Assembly (NCBI RefSeq): GCF_000212735.1
Contig: NC_015510.1
Coordinates: 7,193,001-7,257,000, forward strand
Reading direction: 5' to 3'
Origin: Haliscomenobacter hydrossis DSM 1100
GTDB taxonomy: Bacteria; Bacteroidota; Bacteroidia; Chitinophagales; Saprospiraceae
DNA: 64,000 bases
Shown: positions 32,963 through 42,054 of the stretch, in pieces
How positions within the stretch are numbered: position 1 is the first letter of the stretch
How the letters are laid out: each line of letters begins with the position of its first letter
Position numbers and translations under genes: made by a program
The notes under the pieces: model-generated
The model's database searches: none
What the model saw: only the letters and a program-made list of their open reading frames with translations
Told to the model about the DNA's origin: nothing

Positions 32963-33957
32963 AAGTTGCTGTATTTAGTGCAAAACCCTATGAACTGGAA
33001 TACCTCGACAAGTTCAACCAGGACCACAAACACCAACTGGTCTATTTTGATGCTTCCCTGAATATAGATACCACCAATCTGGCCTTGGGATTCACGGCCG
33101 TATGTGTATTTGTAAACGACAAAATCGACCGCCCCACCATTGAAAAACTGGCAAAAAATGGGGTAAAACTCATCGATTTGCGCAGTGCAGGTTTTAACAA
33201 CGTGGACCTTGAAGCGGCGGCTGAACAACAAATCAAAGTCCTGCGGGTGCCTGCCTACTCACCCCAAGCCGTAGCCGAGCACGCGGTTGCCCTCATCATG
33301 ACCCTGAACCGAAAAACCCATAAAGCCTACAATCGAGTCAGGGAAGGCAATTTTTCCCTGGAAAACCTGACCGGGTTCAACCTGTATAAAAAAACCGTGG
33401 GTGTCATCGGCACGGGACAAATTGGTGCCGCCTTTTGCAGGATCATGTTGGGTTTTGGCTGTAAAGTCATTGCCCATGATCTCATCCGGTCCGAAACATT
33501 AATCGGACTGGGGGTTGAATACCAGTCAATGGATGCACTGTTGAGCCAATCAGACATCATTTCCCTGCATTGTCCGCTCAATCCCGCTACCCATTATTTG
33601 CTGAATGACCTCACTTTTTCCAAAATGAAAAAAGGGGTCATGCTCATCAATACGAGTAGGGGAGCGCTCATCAATACGACCGATGCCATTGAGGCATTAA
33701 AGTCCGGAAAATTAGGCTACCTTGGGATCGACGTTTACGAACAGGAAGAAAATTTATTTTTCAAAGACCTCTCCGAAAGCCTCGTACAAGATGATGTAAT
33801 CGAAAGATTAATGGCCTTTCACAATGTACTGATTACCCCCCATCAAGGATTTTTTACCCAGGAAGCACTAGACGAAATCGCTACGGTCACGTTGAAAAAC
33901 TTTACCGATTTTGAAGAAGGACTTGCCCTGGAAAATGAAGTAAAATTGGGAAAATGA
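32959..33957 (+). CDS. D-2-hydroxyacid dehydrogenase (D-lactate dehydrogenase-like)
   Basis: 332 residues, cytoplasmic. It reduces a 2-oxoacid such as pyruvate with NADH. The NAD-binding motif VGVIGTGQIGAAF is at about 147-159. The catalytic Arg is probably in LINTSRGALINT (about 236), the Glu in DVYEQEENLFF (about 264) and the His in TPHQGFFT (about 297). The EQEENLFF segment is typical of fermentative D-lactate dehydrogenases (LdhA type). The start overlaps the previous stop (ATGA), so it is translationally coupled to a stress operon, suggesting a redox function under stress. Confidence 0.92.
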   Translation: MKVAVFSAKPYELEYLDKFNQDHKHQLVYFDASLNIDTTNLALGFTAVCVFVNDKIDRPTIEKLAKNGVKLIDLRSAGFNNVDLEAAAEQQIKVLRVPAYSPQAVAEHAVALIMTLNRKTHKAYNRVREGNFSLENLTGFNLYKKTVGVIGTGQIGAAFCRIMLGFGCKVIAHDLIRSETLIGLGVEYQSMDALLSQSDIISLHCPLNPATHYLLNDLTFSKMKKGVMLINTSRGALINTTDAIEALKSGKLGYLGIDVYEQEENLFFKDLSESLVQDDVIERLMAFHNVLITPHQGFFTQEALDEIATVTLKNFTDFEEGLALENEVKLGK

Positions 33958-33995
33958 CCACACTACTAGACATTTTACTAGGAGGACATGAATAG

Positions 33996-34124
33996 CCCCA
34001 GGCTTCAGCCTGGGGACGATGGAAATCCCTCTTTAATGGGGCTTTAGCCCTGGCTTGAAAATTAAGACTTGGGCTAAAGCCCAATCAAGAGTGCAATCCC
34101 AATCCACGAGCTAAAGCACGTGGC
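33996..34124. repeat. Palindromic intergenic repeat cluster
   Basis: Several palindromes follow each other: CCCCAGGCT/AGCCTGGGG at 33996-34015, GGGGCTTTAGCCC at 34038-34050 with its inverse GGGCTAAAGCCC at 34071-34082, and CCACG...CGTGG at 34105-34124. It fills the gap between the dehydrogenase and the AraC-type gene and looks like a REP-type interspersed repeat. It may also end the upstream operon. Confidence 0.75.
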
Positions 34125-34211
34125 AATTCATGACCTCCGCTTTTAGAAAACAAAAATGTCCAGTAGAATGGAAACTAACTCATTAAAAAAGCGCTAAAAA
34201 AGCCAATTCAT

Positions 34212-34796
34212 TTGAAGCTATACATCAAGTACATGTTGAGCAACCGCTGCAAAATGGCGGTAAAAGAAGAGTTGAAAAAACTGGGGCTGCACTTTGTCGT
34301 GGTTGACTTGGGTGAAGTTGAGATCATGGAAGAGCTCTCCGCTGAACAGCACAGGCAGCTGCGTGCGGGGCTACTTGGCATCGGACTGGAACTGATGGAG
34401 GATAAAAAAGGCGTCCTGATCGAGAAAATAAAAAAGGCCATTTCTGACATGCTGAATCAGAGCGAGGAGACTGACAAAGTGAATTTTTCGGATTTTTTAA
34501 GCGAAAAATTAGATCAGGAATACACTTTTCTGGCCAATCTTTTTTCGGAAGTACAGGGCATTACCATCGCACAATACATCATTGCCCGCAAAGTTGAACT
34601 GATCAAAGATTTGATCCTGTTTGATCAGCTCAGTATTACTGAAATTGCCTGGAAAATGAATTACAGCAGTGTGGCTCATTTGTCCAACCAGTTTAAAAAA
34701 GTTACCGGACTAACTCCTTCTCAGTTTAAACAATTGAAGAACAAAAAGCGAAACCCGGTTGAAGAAATTGAAACCTTAAACGACATCCGCCAATAA
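34212..34796 (+). CDS. AraC-type regulator with HMA-like N-terminal domain, paralogue 1
   Basis: 194 residues. The TTG at 34212 is supported by the paralogue ending at 54191, which begins with the same MKLYIKYM from an ATG. Residues 1-65 follow the beta-alpha-beta pattern of heavy-metal-associated domains, but the CxxC is SxxC (YMLSNRCKMAVKEELKKLG). Residues about 95-185 are an AraC DNA-binding domain with two helix-turn-helices (SITEIAWKMNYSSVAHLSNQFKKVTGLTPSQFK). It likely binds directly repeated half-sites. It lies 1 base before the hybrid kinase gene, so the two are co-expressed. Candidate activator of the stress promoter element. Confidence 0.88.
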   Translation: MKLYIKYMLSNRCKMAVKEELKKLGLHFVVVDLGEVEIMEELSAEQHRQLRAGLLGIGLELMEDKKGVLIEKIKKAISDMLNQSEETDKVNFSDFLSEKLDQEYTFLANLFSEVQGITIAQYIIARKVELIKDLILFDQLSITEIAWKMNYSSVAHLSNQFKKVTGLTPSQFKQLKNKKRNPVEEIETLNDIRQ

Positions 34797-34797
34797 C

Positions 34798-37383
34798 ATG
34801 GAAATAGAAATGAAAGAGCCCCTGGACAAAACGACTGCTGAAAACCCTGGATCAAACCAGTGGGCGATTACCCGCAAAACTATGGAGGCTCAGGCGCTGA
34901 TGGTGCAAAACATGCTCATGACGCTTCCGGCATTTGTCTGTATCCTGCGGGGCGCTGACTATGTTTTTGATTTTGTCAATCCCCATTATCAACAATTGTT
35001 TGGCAAGCGGGAATTGTTGGGCAAGCCCCTGCTCGTAGCACTTCCCGAATTGGCCGGGCAGGGCATTGAGCAGATATTGGAAGAGGTGTACCGTACGGGT
35101 GAACCATATATTGGTGTAGATCTGCCATTTTTATTGGCCCGCGATGAAAACATGGAGCCTGAATTGCGGTATTTCAATTTTTGCTACCAGCCCATGCGCG
35201 ATGAGCACAACCAGATTTTTGCCGTTTTAGACTACGGGTATGAAGTGACCGAGCAGGTCAATGCCAAAACATCCAACCAGAAAAACGAGCAGCAAAACGC
35301 GCTGGAGCTGGAAGAAAAGGTCCAACAACGCACCTTTGACCTCAGCGCAGCCAATGGGGTACTGCGCAAGAAAAATCAGGAAATTGAAGAAACCCGCGGA
35401 AAATTATTGTCAGAATACGCACGGAGCCTGATTGAAGCAAGTCTTGACCCTTTGATCACCATCAGCACCAAGGGAAAAATTACGGACCACAACGAGGCTT
35501 TGGCGAATATTACTGGCAAAACCCGTCAGCAATTGATTGGCAGTGACTTCAGTCTTTATTTCACTGAACCAGAAAAAGCCAGTGAAGTATACGAGGAAGT
35601 TTTTGAAAAAGGCTTTGTGACCAATTATCCGCTCACCATTATTGATGGAGAGCTCACCAACGTGTTGTTCAACGGTTCGGTGTACAAAGATGAAAAAGGA
35701 AATGTGCTGGGAGCGGTGGTCGTAGCCCGAGACATCACCGCGCAAAAAAGAATCGAATCGGAATTGATCGAAGCCAAAGTCTTTGCCGAACTGGCCAAGG
35801 GCATTGCTGAAACAGCACAAAGCAGTGCCGAAAGTGCCACGCAGATCGCCGTAGACGCGGTTAAAGCCAAACAACAGTTTTTGTCCAACATGAGCCACGA
35901 GATCCGTACACCCATGAACGCGATCATCGGGTTCACCAAAGTGGTACTAAAAACGGAACTCAGCGCCAAACAAAAGGAATATTTAACCGCCATCAAGATG
36001 AGCGGCGATGCCTTGATCGTACTCATCAACGACATTCTCGATCTGGCGAAGGTGGATGCAGGAAAAATGGATTTTGAAGAAACCCCTTTCCGCCTGGCTT
36101 TTTCGATCACAGCCATGCTGCATTTGTTTGAAACCAAAATTCAAGAGAAAAATTTGGCATTGGTTAAAGTATACGACGAGGAAATTCCCGAGGTGTTGGT
36201 GGGTGACCCCGTGCGCCTGCACCAAATCATCTTAAACCTGGTCAGCAATGCGGTGAAATTCACCAACAAAGGCCAGATCACCGTAAGTGTGCGCATGCTG
36301 CACGCCGATGCGGATAAAGTGACCATTGAATTTGCCGTGGCGGACACTGGAATTGGTATCACCAAGGATAAAATACCCACTATTTTTGAAAATTTTCAAC
36401 AGGCCTCCAGCGGCACCTCCCGGTTGTATGGTGGAACGGGACTGGGGCTGGCCATTGCCAAACAATTGGTAGAAAAACAGGGTGGAACCATTCGCGTAGA
36501 AAGTGTGGTGGAGCAGGGTTCAACCTTCAGTTTTATCCTGGATTTTAGAAAAACCAATGCCGAAGCACAATTTGAAACCGAGATCATCGAGCTGGATGCG
36601 GAAATCAAAAACATTAACGTATTGGTGGTAGAAGACATGGCCCTCAATCAACTGCTGATGAAAACGGTACTGGATGATTTTGGGTTCGAATGCGACATTA
36701 CGGCGAATGGAAAATTGGCCATCGAAAAACTGGAAACCAAATCGTACGACATCATTTTGATGGACTTACAAATGCCCGAAATGAACGGGTTTGAAGCCAC
36801 GGAATACATCCGCAATACCCTGCATTCTGCGATTCCCATCATCGCCTTGACCGCCGATGTCACCACTGTTGATTTGGCAAAATGTAAAGCCGTAGGCATG
36901 AACGATTACATCGCCAAACCCGTTGATGAGCGGGTGTTGTACACTAAAATAGTGGGGCTGGTGAAAAAACCGTTCCTCGATAGCAAGCTTGCGCACAGAA
37001 ACCATGAGCAAATCAACAAAATAAAATACACCGATTTAGACTATCTGGTGCAACGCACCAAGAACAATGCCGAGATGATCACGGCCATGATTATGGCTTA
37101 TCTGGAACAAACTCCCCCTTTGATCAGCACCATGAAGCAGAGCCTGTTGAAACAGGATTGGAAAGCATTACAGGCCGCAGTACACAAAATGATTCCCTCT
37201 TTTTCCATTATGGGCATCAGCGCCGATTTTGAAAGTATGGCCAAAAAGGTGCAGGAATTTGCTCGTACCCAACAACAAACCGATGAAATTCAGAGCATGG
37301 TCTTGCAACTGGAAAACGTGTGCCAACAAGCCTGCCGTGAATTAGAGGAAGAACTCAAGCGGATCAAAAAAATCAACCCATGA
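34798..37383 (+). CDS. Hybrid sensor histidine kinase (PAS-PAS-HisKA-HATPase-REC-Hpt)
   Basis: 861 residues without membrane helices, so a cytoplasmic sensor. PAS 1 about 35-150 (LPAFVCILRGADYVFDFVNP), coiled coil about 155-205, PAS 2 about 208-320 (SLDPLITISTKGKITDHNEAL), HisKA with H-box NMSHEIRTPMN (His about 367), ATPase domain with NLVSNAVKF, ADTGIGI and GGTGLGLA (about 475-590), receiver domain (VLVVEDMALN, phospho-acceptor Asp in ILMDLQMPEMNG about 654), and a C-terminal Hpt-like domain (AAVHKMIPSFS, His about 796). A phosphorelay to the downstream single-domain regulator is likely, as their genes overlap by 4 bases. Confidence 0.95.
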   Translation: MEIEMKEPLDKTTAENPGSNQWAITRKTMEAQALMVQNMLMTLPAFVCILRGADYVFDFVNPHYQQLFGKRELLGKPLLVALPELAGQGIEQILEEVYRTGEPYIGVDLPFLLARDENMEPELRYFNFCYQPMRDEHNQIFAVLDYGYEVTEQVNAKTSNQKNEQQNALELEEKVQQRTFDLSAANGVLRKKNQEIEETRGKLLSEYARSLIEASLDPLITISTKGKITDHNEALANITGKTRQQLIGSDFSLYFTEPEKASEVYEEVFEKGFVTNYPLTIIDGELTNVLFNGSVYKDEKGNVLGAVVVARDITAQKRIESELIEAKVFAELAKGIAETAQSSAESATQIAVDAVKAKQQFLSNMSHEIRTPMNAIIGFTKVVLKTELSAKQKEYLTAIKMSGDALIVLINDILDLAKVDAGKMDFEETPFRLAFSITAMLHLFETKIQEKNLALVKVYDEEIPEVLVGDPVRLHQIILNLVSNAVKFTNKGQITVSVRMLHADADKVTIEFAVADTGIGITKDKIPTIFENFQQASSGTSRLYGGTGLGLAIAKQLVEKQGGTIRVESVVEQGSTFSFILDFRKTNAEAQFETEIIELDAEIKNINVLVVEDMALNQLLMKTVLDDFGFECDITANGKLAIEKLETKSYDIILMDLQMPEMNGFEATEYIRNTLHSAIPIIALTADVTTVDLAKCKAVGMNDYIAKPVDERVLYTKIVGLVKKPFLDSKLAHRNHEQINKIKYTDLDYLVQRTKNNAEMITAMIMAYLEQTPPLISTMKQSLLKQDWKALQAAVHKMIPSFSIMGISADFESMAKKVQEFARTQQQTDEIQSMVLQLENVCQQACRELEEELKRIKKINP

Positions 37384-37814
37384 AAAAAGAAACAAAAATC
37401 AAAATTTTTTTGGTAGACGACGATGCCGTTTTCCTGAAGCTCTTGGAAATTGAATTCCTCCAGCATGCGGATTATGTCATCAAGACTTTTGCGACTGGTG
37501 AACTTTGCCTGGCAAATTTGTCCTTCAACCCGGATATTGTCATTCTGGATTACCACCTCGATGGGATCGATAAAAATGCCATCAATGGAATCCAGACCCT
37601 CGACAAGATCAAAGCATACAATCCCGATATTGCCGTGGTGATGTTGTCTTCTCAAGACAAGATTGACGTAGCGGTAAATTGTATGCACCACCTGGCTTTT
37701 GACTACGTGGTGAAAAGTGAAACGGCCTTCTTCCGCTTACAAAAAAACATCACCACCATTTTCAGATTCAAAAAAATCGAGAAGGAATTGAGTTGGTACA
37801 TGGAGCGGATGTAG
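37380..37814 (+). CDS. Single-domain response regulator
   Basis: 144 residues: a receiver domain with the acidic pocket FLVDDD, phospho-acceptor Asp in IVILDYHLDG (about 58), Ser/Thr switch in VMLSSQD and Lys in DYVVKSE. There is no DNA-binding output domain; the C-terminus is a short helix (FRFKKIEKELSWYM). It overlaps the hybrid kinase by 4 bases and probably receives phosphate from its Hpt domain, passing the signal by protein contact, perhaps to the AraC-type protein of the same operon (inference). Confidence 0.93.
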   Translation: MKKETKIKIFLVDDDAVFLKLLEIEFLQHADYVIKTFATGELCLANLSFNPDIVILDYHLDGIDKNAINGIQTLDKIKAYNPDIAVVMLSSQDKIDVAVNCMHHLAFDYVVKSETAFFRLQKNITTIFRFKKIEKELSWYMERM

Positions 37815-37834
37815 TCATCCTTTTTTCACGTGAC

Positions 37835-37879
37835 GTAAAAGTTTAGCACCCCGATGAAGTCGGGGTGCTAAACTTTTAC
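37835..37879. terminator. Bidirectional terminator hairpin
   Basis: A perfect 20-base inverted repeat (37835-37854 and 37860-37879) with a 5-base loop. The right arm contains the stop codon of the convergent YihY gene. GC core CACCCCGA/TCGGGGTG with A/T-rich outer arms on both sides. Confidence 0.88.
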
Positions 37880-38842
37880 CTCGTCGGAGATGAATACAGG
37901 CTTTTCGACGACAATTTCTTTTATTTCTACAAAAACAGCAAATGGATTGGGGCGGATCTTCCCCCCATGTTCATTGGCATAAATCTTGGTGAATTCCGCG
38001 CCGAAATAGAGGATGAAGGCTGAATAATACACCCACAGGATGATCAGTACCACGGCGCCAGCGCCGCCGTAAACCGATAGAGTAGTGGACTGACTGAGGT
38101 ACAGATTGATCACATATTTCCCTAGCAAGAACAATACGGCAGTAAAAGCCGAACCCACCAAAACATCTTTCCATTTCAATTGGGCATCGGGCAATACTTT
38201 GAAAATTACCGCAAACAGCAGCAGTACAATACTCAGGGTCAATATATTGCTGATGATGTAGGCCAGCCAGGCAAAAGAGATGACGTTGGTGCTGATCCAG
38301 TTGTCGAGCAAACTCAAGGTGGCACTCAAGACCAATGAAACCAACAACAAAAAACCAATGCCCACCACCATCGAAAAAGAAACCAGGCGGGTTGTGATGA
38401 AGCGCAGCCAACTCCGTTTTGGCTTGGCCCGGATGGACCAGATGATGTTGATGGAATCCTGGATTTCAATAAAAACCCCGGTTGCGCCCAGAAAAAAAGT
38501 AAGGATTCCGACGGCCGTCACCCAGGGCGTGTCGCCAGAGATGCGGACATTGTTGATCAGTTCCTGCAATTGGATCGCACCGGTTGTCCCCATCAGCCCC
38601 TCGAACTGTAGATAGAGGTAGCCCTCCGCCGCTTCTTTTCCCAGCAAAATACTGCCAATCGCAATCACGATCAGCAACATGGGCGCCATCGAAAAGAGGG
38701 TGTAGTAGGCCAGCGATGCACTCAATTTGGGTCCATTGTCGCCAAGGAACTCCCATGCGGCCAGGCGCAGCAAGCGCCCGAAAGCGAGGAAACCTAGCCA
38801 AAGGTTTTTAGGGGAAAGTCGGGAAAGCAAAGACATTTTCAT
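37868..38842 (-). CDS. YihY/BrkB-family membrane protein
   Basis: 324 residues with about six membrane segments. The N-terminal LGDNGPKLSASLAYYTLFSMAPMLLIVIAI is the hallmark of the YihY/BrkB family, once mis-named ribonuclease BN. A WVYYSAFILYFGAEFTKIYA segment near the C-terminus is also conserved. The function is unknown; a transport role is suspected. The expected transcription start from promoter site 8 falls almost on the first ATG, so the message is nearly leaderless; the second ATG at 38836 is an alternative start. Divergent from catalase. Confidence 0.93.
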   Translation of the reverse strand: MKMSLLSRLSPKNLWLGFLAFGRLLRLAAWEFLGDNGPKLSASLAYYTLFSMAPMLLIVIAIGSILLGKEAAEGYLYLQFEGLMGTTGAIQLQELINNVRISGDTPWVTAVGILTFFLGATGVFIEIQDSINIIWSIRAKPKRSWLRFITTRLVSFSMVVGIGFLLLVSLVLSATLSLLDNWISTNVISFAWLAYIISNILTLSIVLLLFAVIFKVLPDAQLKWKDVLVGSAFTAVLFLLGKYVINLYLSQSTTLSVYGGAGAVVLIILWVYYSAFILYFGAEFTKIYANEHGGKIRPNPFAVFVEIKEIVVEKPVFISDEVKV

Positions 38843-38848
38843 AGTCTA

Positions 38849-38913
38849 CAAAGATGTTCGCAATTGGTGGTAAAGCCCTTACACAATTCCATAAAAAAGT
38901 TACATTATTCACG
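38849..38913 (-). promoter_or_regulatory. Composite stress promoter element, site 8 (YihY gene)
   Basis: Minus strand: CGTGAATAATGTAAC (core at 38903), TGTGTAAG (core at 38882) and TCTTTG with TTTG at 38852. Spacings 21 and 30 bp. It lies back to back with site 9. Confidence 0.85.
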
Positions 38914-38923
38914 CTTAAAAATC

Positions 38924-38988
38924 TGTGAATTATGTAACTTTTTTTTAAAAACATGTAATACCTTACGACTGCAAAATCTTCAACTTTG
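38924..38988 (+). promoter_or_regulatory. Composite stress promoter element, site 9 (catalase)
   Basis: TGTGAATTATGTAAC (core at 38934), CATGTAAT (core at 38955) and ACTTTG with TTTG at 38985. Only 10 bases separate it from site 8, so one regulatory region serves both strands. Confidence 0.85.
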
Positions 38989-39025
38989 TACCATTCATAT
39001 TCCTCCACGTTCAAATTCCACCAAG

Positions 39026-41197
39026 TTGAAAGACTCCAATCCATCCATAAAAGATTCCAATACAGCAAAAATTGACGACCTGGCTCAAAACACGGAGAAC
39101 GGGCAGGGTGAATTCCTTACGACCAATCATGGACTGCGGATTAATGATGATCAAAACTCCTTAAAAGCCGGAGAGCGGGGGGCAACCCTGCTGGAGGACT
39201 TCCAATTGCGGGAAAAAATAACTCATTTTGATCATGAGCGCATTCCGGAACGCATCGTACATGCCCGGGGAAGTGGAGCGCACGGATACTTCGAGCTGCA
39301 TGAATCCATGACCCCATACACCAAAGCTAAATTCTTGCAAACTCCCGGTACACAAACCCCGGTATTTGTTCGATTCAGTACAGTAGCAGGTTCACGTGGC
39401 TCAACCGATTTGGCGCGGGATGTCAGGGGCTTTTCCGTTAAGTTTTATACCGAAGAAGGCAACTACGATTTGGTGGGGAACAACGTACCCGTGTTCTTTA
39501 TCCAGGACGCCATGAAGTTTCCCGATCTTATCCACGCCGTCAAGCCGGAGCCGCACCACGAAATGCCGCAAGCCGGATCGGCGCACGATACTTTTTGGGA
39601 TTTTGTTTCGCTGATGCCCGAGAGCATGCACATGATCATGTGGGCCATGAGTGACCGTGCCCTACCGCGCAGTTTGCGCATGATGGAAGGCTTTGGGGTA
39701 CACACCTTCCGCCTGGTCAATGAAAACAATGAATCCGTTTTTGTAAAATTTCACTGGAAACCCGTATTGGGCGTACACGCGGTGTCCTGGGACGAAGCCC
39801 AAAAAATATCCGGGAAGGATTCCGATTTTCACCGCAGAGATTTATGGGAAGCCATTGATTCGGGTAATTTTCCGGAATGGAATTTTGGGGTACAGATTGT
39901 ACCGGAAAGTGACGAGCATAAATTTGAATTCGACTTGCTTGATCCCACCAAACTCATTCCCGAGGAACTTGTTCCGGTACAAATCATTGGCAAAATGGTC
40001 TTGAACCGCAACCCCGACAACTTCTTTGCCGAAACCGAGCAGGTGGCTTTTCACCCGGGGCACATTGTGTCGGGCATTGATTTCAGCAACGATCCCTTGT
40101 TGCAAGGACGTTTGTTTTCTTACACCGACACCCAACTGAGCCGCTTGGGAAGCCCTAATTTTCACGAAATACCCATCAACCGTCCCATTGCCCCGGTACA
40201 CAACAACCAACGCGACGGCCACATGCGCCAAACCATCAACACCGGTCAATCCAGCTACCATCCGAATAAGGTAGGAAATGGCTGCCCCTTTCAGGCCAAG
40301 GCCAGTGAAGGCGGATTTGTTGCCTACAATAAACGGATTGATGCCCGAAAAATCCGCGCACGCAGCCCCAGCTTTTTTGACCATTTCAGCCAGGCCACCT
40401 TGTTTTTCAACAGCCAAAGCGAGGTGGAGAAAAACCACATTGTTGCCGCATTACAGTTTGAATTGGGCAAACTGGAAACCGAGGCAATCCGACTACGCAT
40501 CGTATACATGCTGACGCAGGTGGATGAATCCCTGGCGGCAAGGGTGGCCAAGGGATTGGGTATCGCAGTACCCCCCGCGCCAGAACTGCCCCTCAACCAG
40601 AGTATTCCCGCCGATGGAGACCCCGAAAAATTTCAACCTACACCAATGGTTTCTTCCATAAAAATGTCCAAGGCACTGAGCATGGCGGGCACAGTAAAGG
40701 ACAACATCAAAACCCGGCAGATCGCCATACTGGCTACCGATGGTGTTGACAAAGTTTCTTTGCTTACCATGAAACAAGTGCTGGAAGATGCCGGTGCCCA
40801 AACCAAAATCATCGCGCCCCACTTGGGTTTTATTACCCCCAATAACGGCAACCCGATCAAAGTAGATCAAAGTTTTTTGACGGCAGCCTCGGTTTTATTT
40901 GACGCGGTATACGTACCAGATGGTCAACAGAGCAGTGCGGCACTGGCGCAAGAACAAGATGCCATCCATTTTATCAACGAAGCGTACAAGCACTGTAAAG
41001 CAATCGCTGCGGATGGAGCAGGGGTAAAATTGATCGATGCTACTGCTGCTGGAGTAAAAATACACAGCGCTGGCAAAGCGGATAAAAGTTCGCTTGCACT
41101 GGGCGTAGTGCTGAATGGCGAAGCCACTGAATTTGTCAGTGCCATCGCGCAACACCGTTTCTGGGAACGCGAAAAATCAGGTAAAGTTCCAGCGTAA
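39026..41197 (+). CDS. katE: Large-subunit catalase with C-terminal DJ-1/PfpI-like domain
   Basis: I set the start at the TTG at 39026 because the -7 box is at 38985 and longer readings would begin before transcription; the protein is then 723 residues, normal for clade-2 (HPII) catalases. It breaks down hydrogen peroxide with heme. Active-site His is in RIVHARGSGAHGYF (about 78), Asn in LVGNNVPVFFIQDAMKFPD, and the proximal heme Tyr in RLFSYTDTQLSRLG (about 365). From about 560 a DJ-1/PfpI-like flavodoxin-fold domain follows (IAILATDGVDKVSLLTMKQ). The gene belongs to the stress regulon by promoter site 9. Confidence 0.96.
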   Translation: MKDSNPSIKDSNTAKIDDLAQNTENGQGEFLTTNHGLRINDDQNSLKAGERGATLLEDFQLREKITHFDHERIPERIVHARGSGAHGYFELHESMTPYTKAKFLQTPGTQTPVFVRFSTVAGSRGSTDLARDVRGFSVKFYTEEGNYDLVGNNVPVFFIQDAMKFPDLIHAVKPEPHHEMPQAGSAHDTFWDFVSLMPESMHMIMWAMSDRALPRSLRMMEGFGVHTFRLVNENNESVFVKFHWKPVLGVHAVSWDEAQKISGKDSDFHRRDLWEAIDSGNFPEWNFGVQIVPESDEHKFEFDLLDPTKLIPEELVPVQIIGKMVLNRNPDNFFAETEQVAFHPGHIVSGIDFSNDPLLQGRLFSYTDTQLSRLGSPNFHEIPINRPIAPVHNNQRDGHMRQTINTGQSSYHPNKVGNGCPFQAKASEGGFVAYNKRIDARKIRARSPSFFDHFSQATLFFNSQSEVEKNHIVAALQFELGKLETEAIRLRIVYMLTQVDESLAARVAKGLGIAVPPAPELPLNQSIPADGDPEKFQPTPMVSSIKMSKALSMAGTVKDNIKTRQIAILATDGVDKVSLLTMKQVLEDAGAQTKIIAPHLGFITPNNGNPIKVDQSFLTAASVLFDAVYVPDGQQSSAALAQEQDAIHFINEAYKHCKAIAADGAGVKLIDATAAGVKIHSAGKADKSSLALGVVLNGEATEFVSAIAQHRFWEREKSGKVPA

Positions 41198-41227
41198 ATT
41201 GATTACACAACAACAAAAACAAAAGCT

Positions 41228-41347
41228 ATGAACAATTTATTCAAGGGACTCATTGCGGGTTACGGTGCCATGAAATTGGGCGGCGGATGCCTGGGCACTA
41301 TCGTAGTATTTGTCATCATCTGGGTCATACTCGGACAGTGCAGTTGA
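41228..41347 (+). CDS. Very small membrane protein
   Basis: A 39-residue ORF below usual cut-offs: MNNLFKGLIAGYGAMKLGGG, then one membrane helix (CLGTIVVFVIIWVILGQCS). ATG at 41228, TGA at 41345-41347. It lies 30 bases after catalase and 22 bases before the DUF305 gene, with an A-rich leader (ACAACAACAAAAACAAAAGCT) like true Bacteroidota starts. The coherent gene spacing and hydrophobic helix support it; no function is known. Confidence 0.68.
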   Translation: MNNLFKGLIAGYGAMKLGGGCLGTIVVFVIIWVILGQCS

Positions 41348-41369
41348 TTAAACGAATAAAATTAAAATC

Positions 41370-42053
41370 ATGCAAAAGAACATAGTAATCGCAGCAGCAG
41401 CGCCGCTCAGTGTGTGTTTCCTGCAATCTTGCGGAAACACCGACAACCATCCCAATGCCAGTGAATTGGATACCACGATGCACCCCAAAGCGCCAAAAGA
41501 TTCAGCGGGCAAAGCTAAAATGATCATCGACAATGACTTGATGTACGCGATGAGCAGTACGATGGCCAAAATGAAGATCATCATGATGAGTGGGGACTTT
41601 GATCTTGATTTTGCCAATATGATGATCCTGCACCACCAGGCCGCCATTGACATGAGCAGGGTGGAAATAGCCCAGGGCAGAGACGAACAAATTAAAGCAA
41701 TGGCATTAGACATCATCACCCTGCAGAATGCCCAGATCGTACAAATGCAGGAGTTTGTGTTGAACTACAATACGCCAGCAATTAAAGTAGCACAAATAAC
41801 CGAAAAGCCCAATCCATTGGGGGCGACCATGAAAACCATGATGGATAAAATGAACAACATGCCCATGACTGGCAATACCGATCAGGACTTTGTAGCCATG
41901 ATGATCCCCCACCACCGCGCTGCCGTAAAGATGGCCGAAGATGAATTGAAACATGGAAAAAGCCTGGAGTTGAAAAAATTGGCCAAGCAAATGATTGTGG
42001 ATCAAAATGAAGAAATCGAAGAATTTAAAGCCTGGATCATCAACCATAAATAG
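41370..42053 (+). CDS. DUF305-family lipoprotein
   Basis: 227 residues. The signal peptide with lipobox (LQSC, Cys about 21) suggests membrane anchoring. Two copies of the DUF305 ferritin-like motif are seen: MMILHHQAAIDMSRVEIAQG (about 88-107) and MMIPHHRAAVKMAEDELKHG (about 178-197). The HH and Met residues suggest metal binding; DUF305 proteins are often linked to copper or stress, but the role is unproven. It sits in the catalase transcription unit. One base separates its stop from the next start. Confidence 0.92.
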   Translation: MQKNIVIAAAAPLSVCFLQSCGNTDNHPNASELDTTMHPKAPKDSAGKAKMIIDNDLMYAMSSTMAKMKIIMMSGDFDLDFANMMILHHQAAIDMSRVEIAQGRDEQIKAMALDIITLQNAQIVQMQEFVLNYNTPAIKVAQITEKPNPLGATMKTMMDKMNNMPMTGNTDQDFVAMMIPHHRAAVKMAEDELKHGKSLELKKLAKQMIVDQNEEIEEFKAWIINHK

Positions 42054-42054
42054 C

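Noticed and set aside
38864-39025. N-terminal extension of catalase
   Set aside because: The extension would be encoded across promoter site 9 and upstream of the expected transcription start; its Cys/Leu/His-rich translation is unlike catalases.
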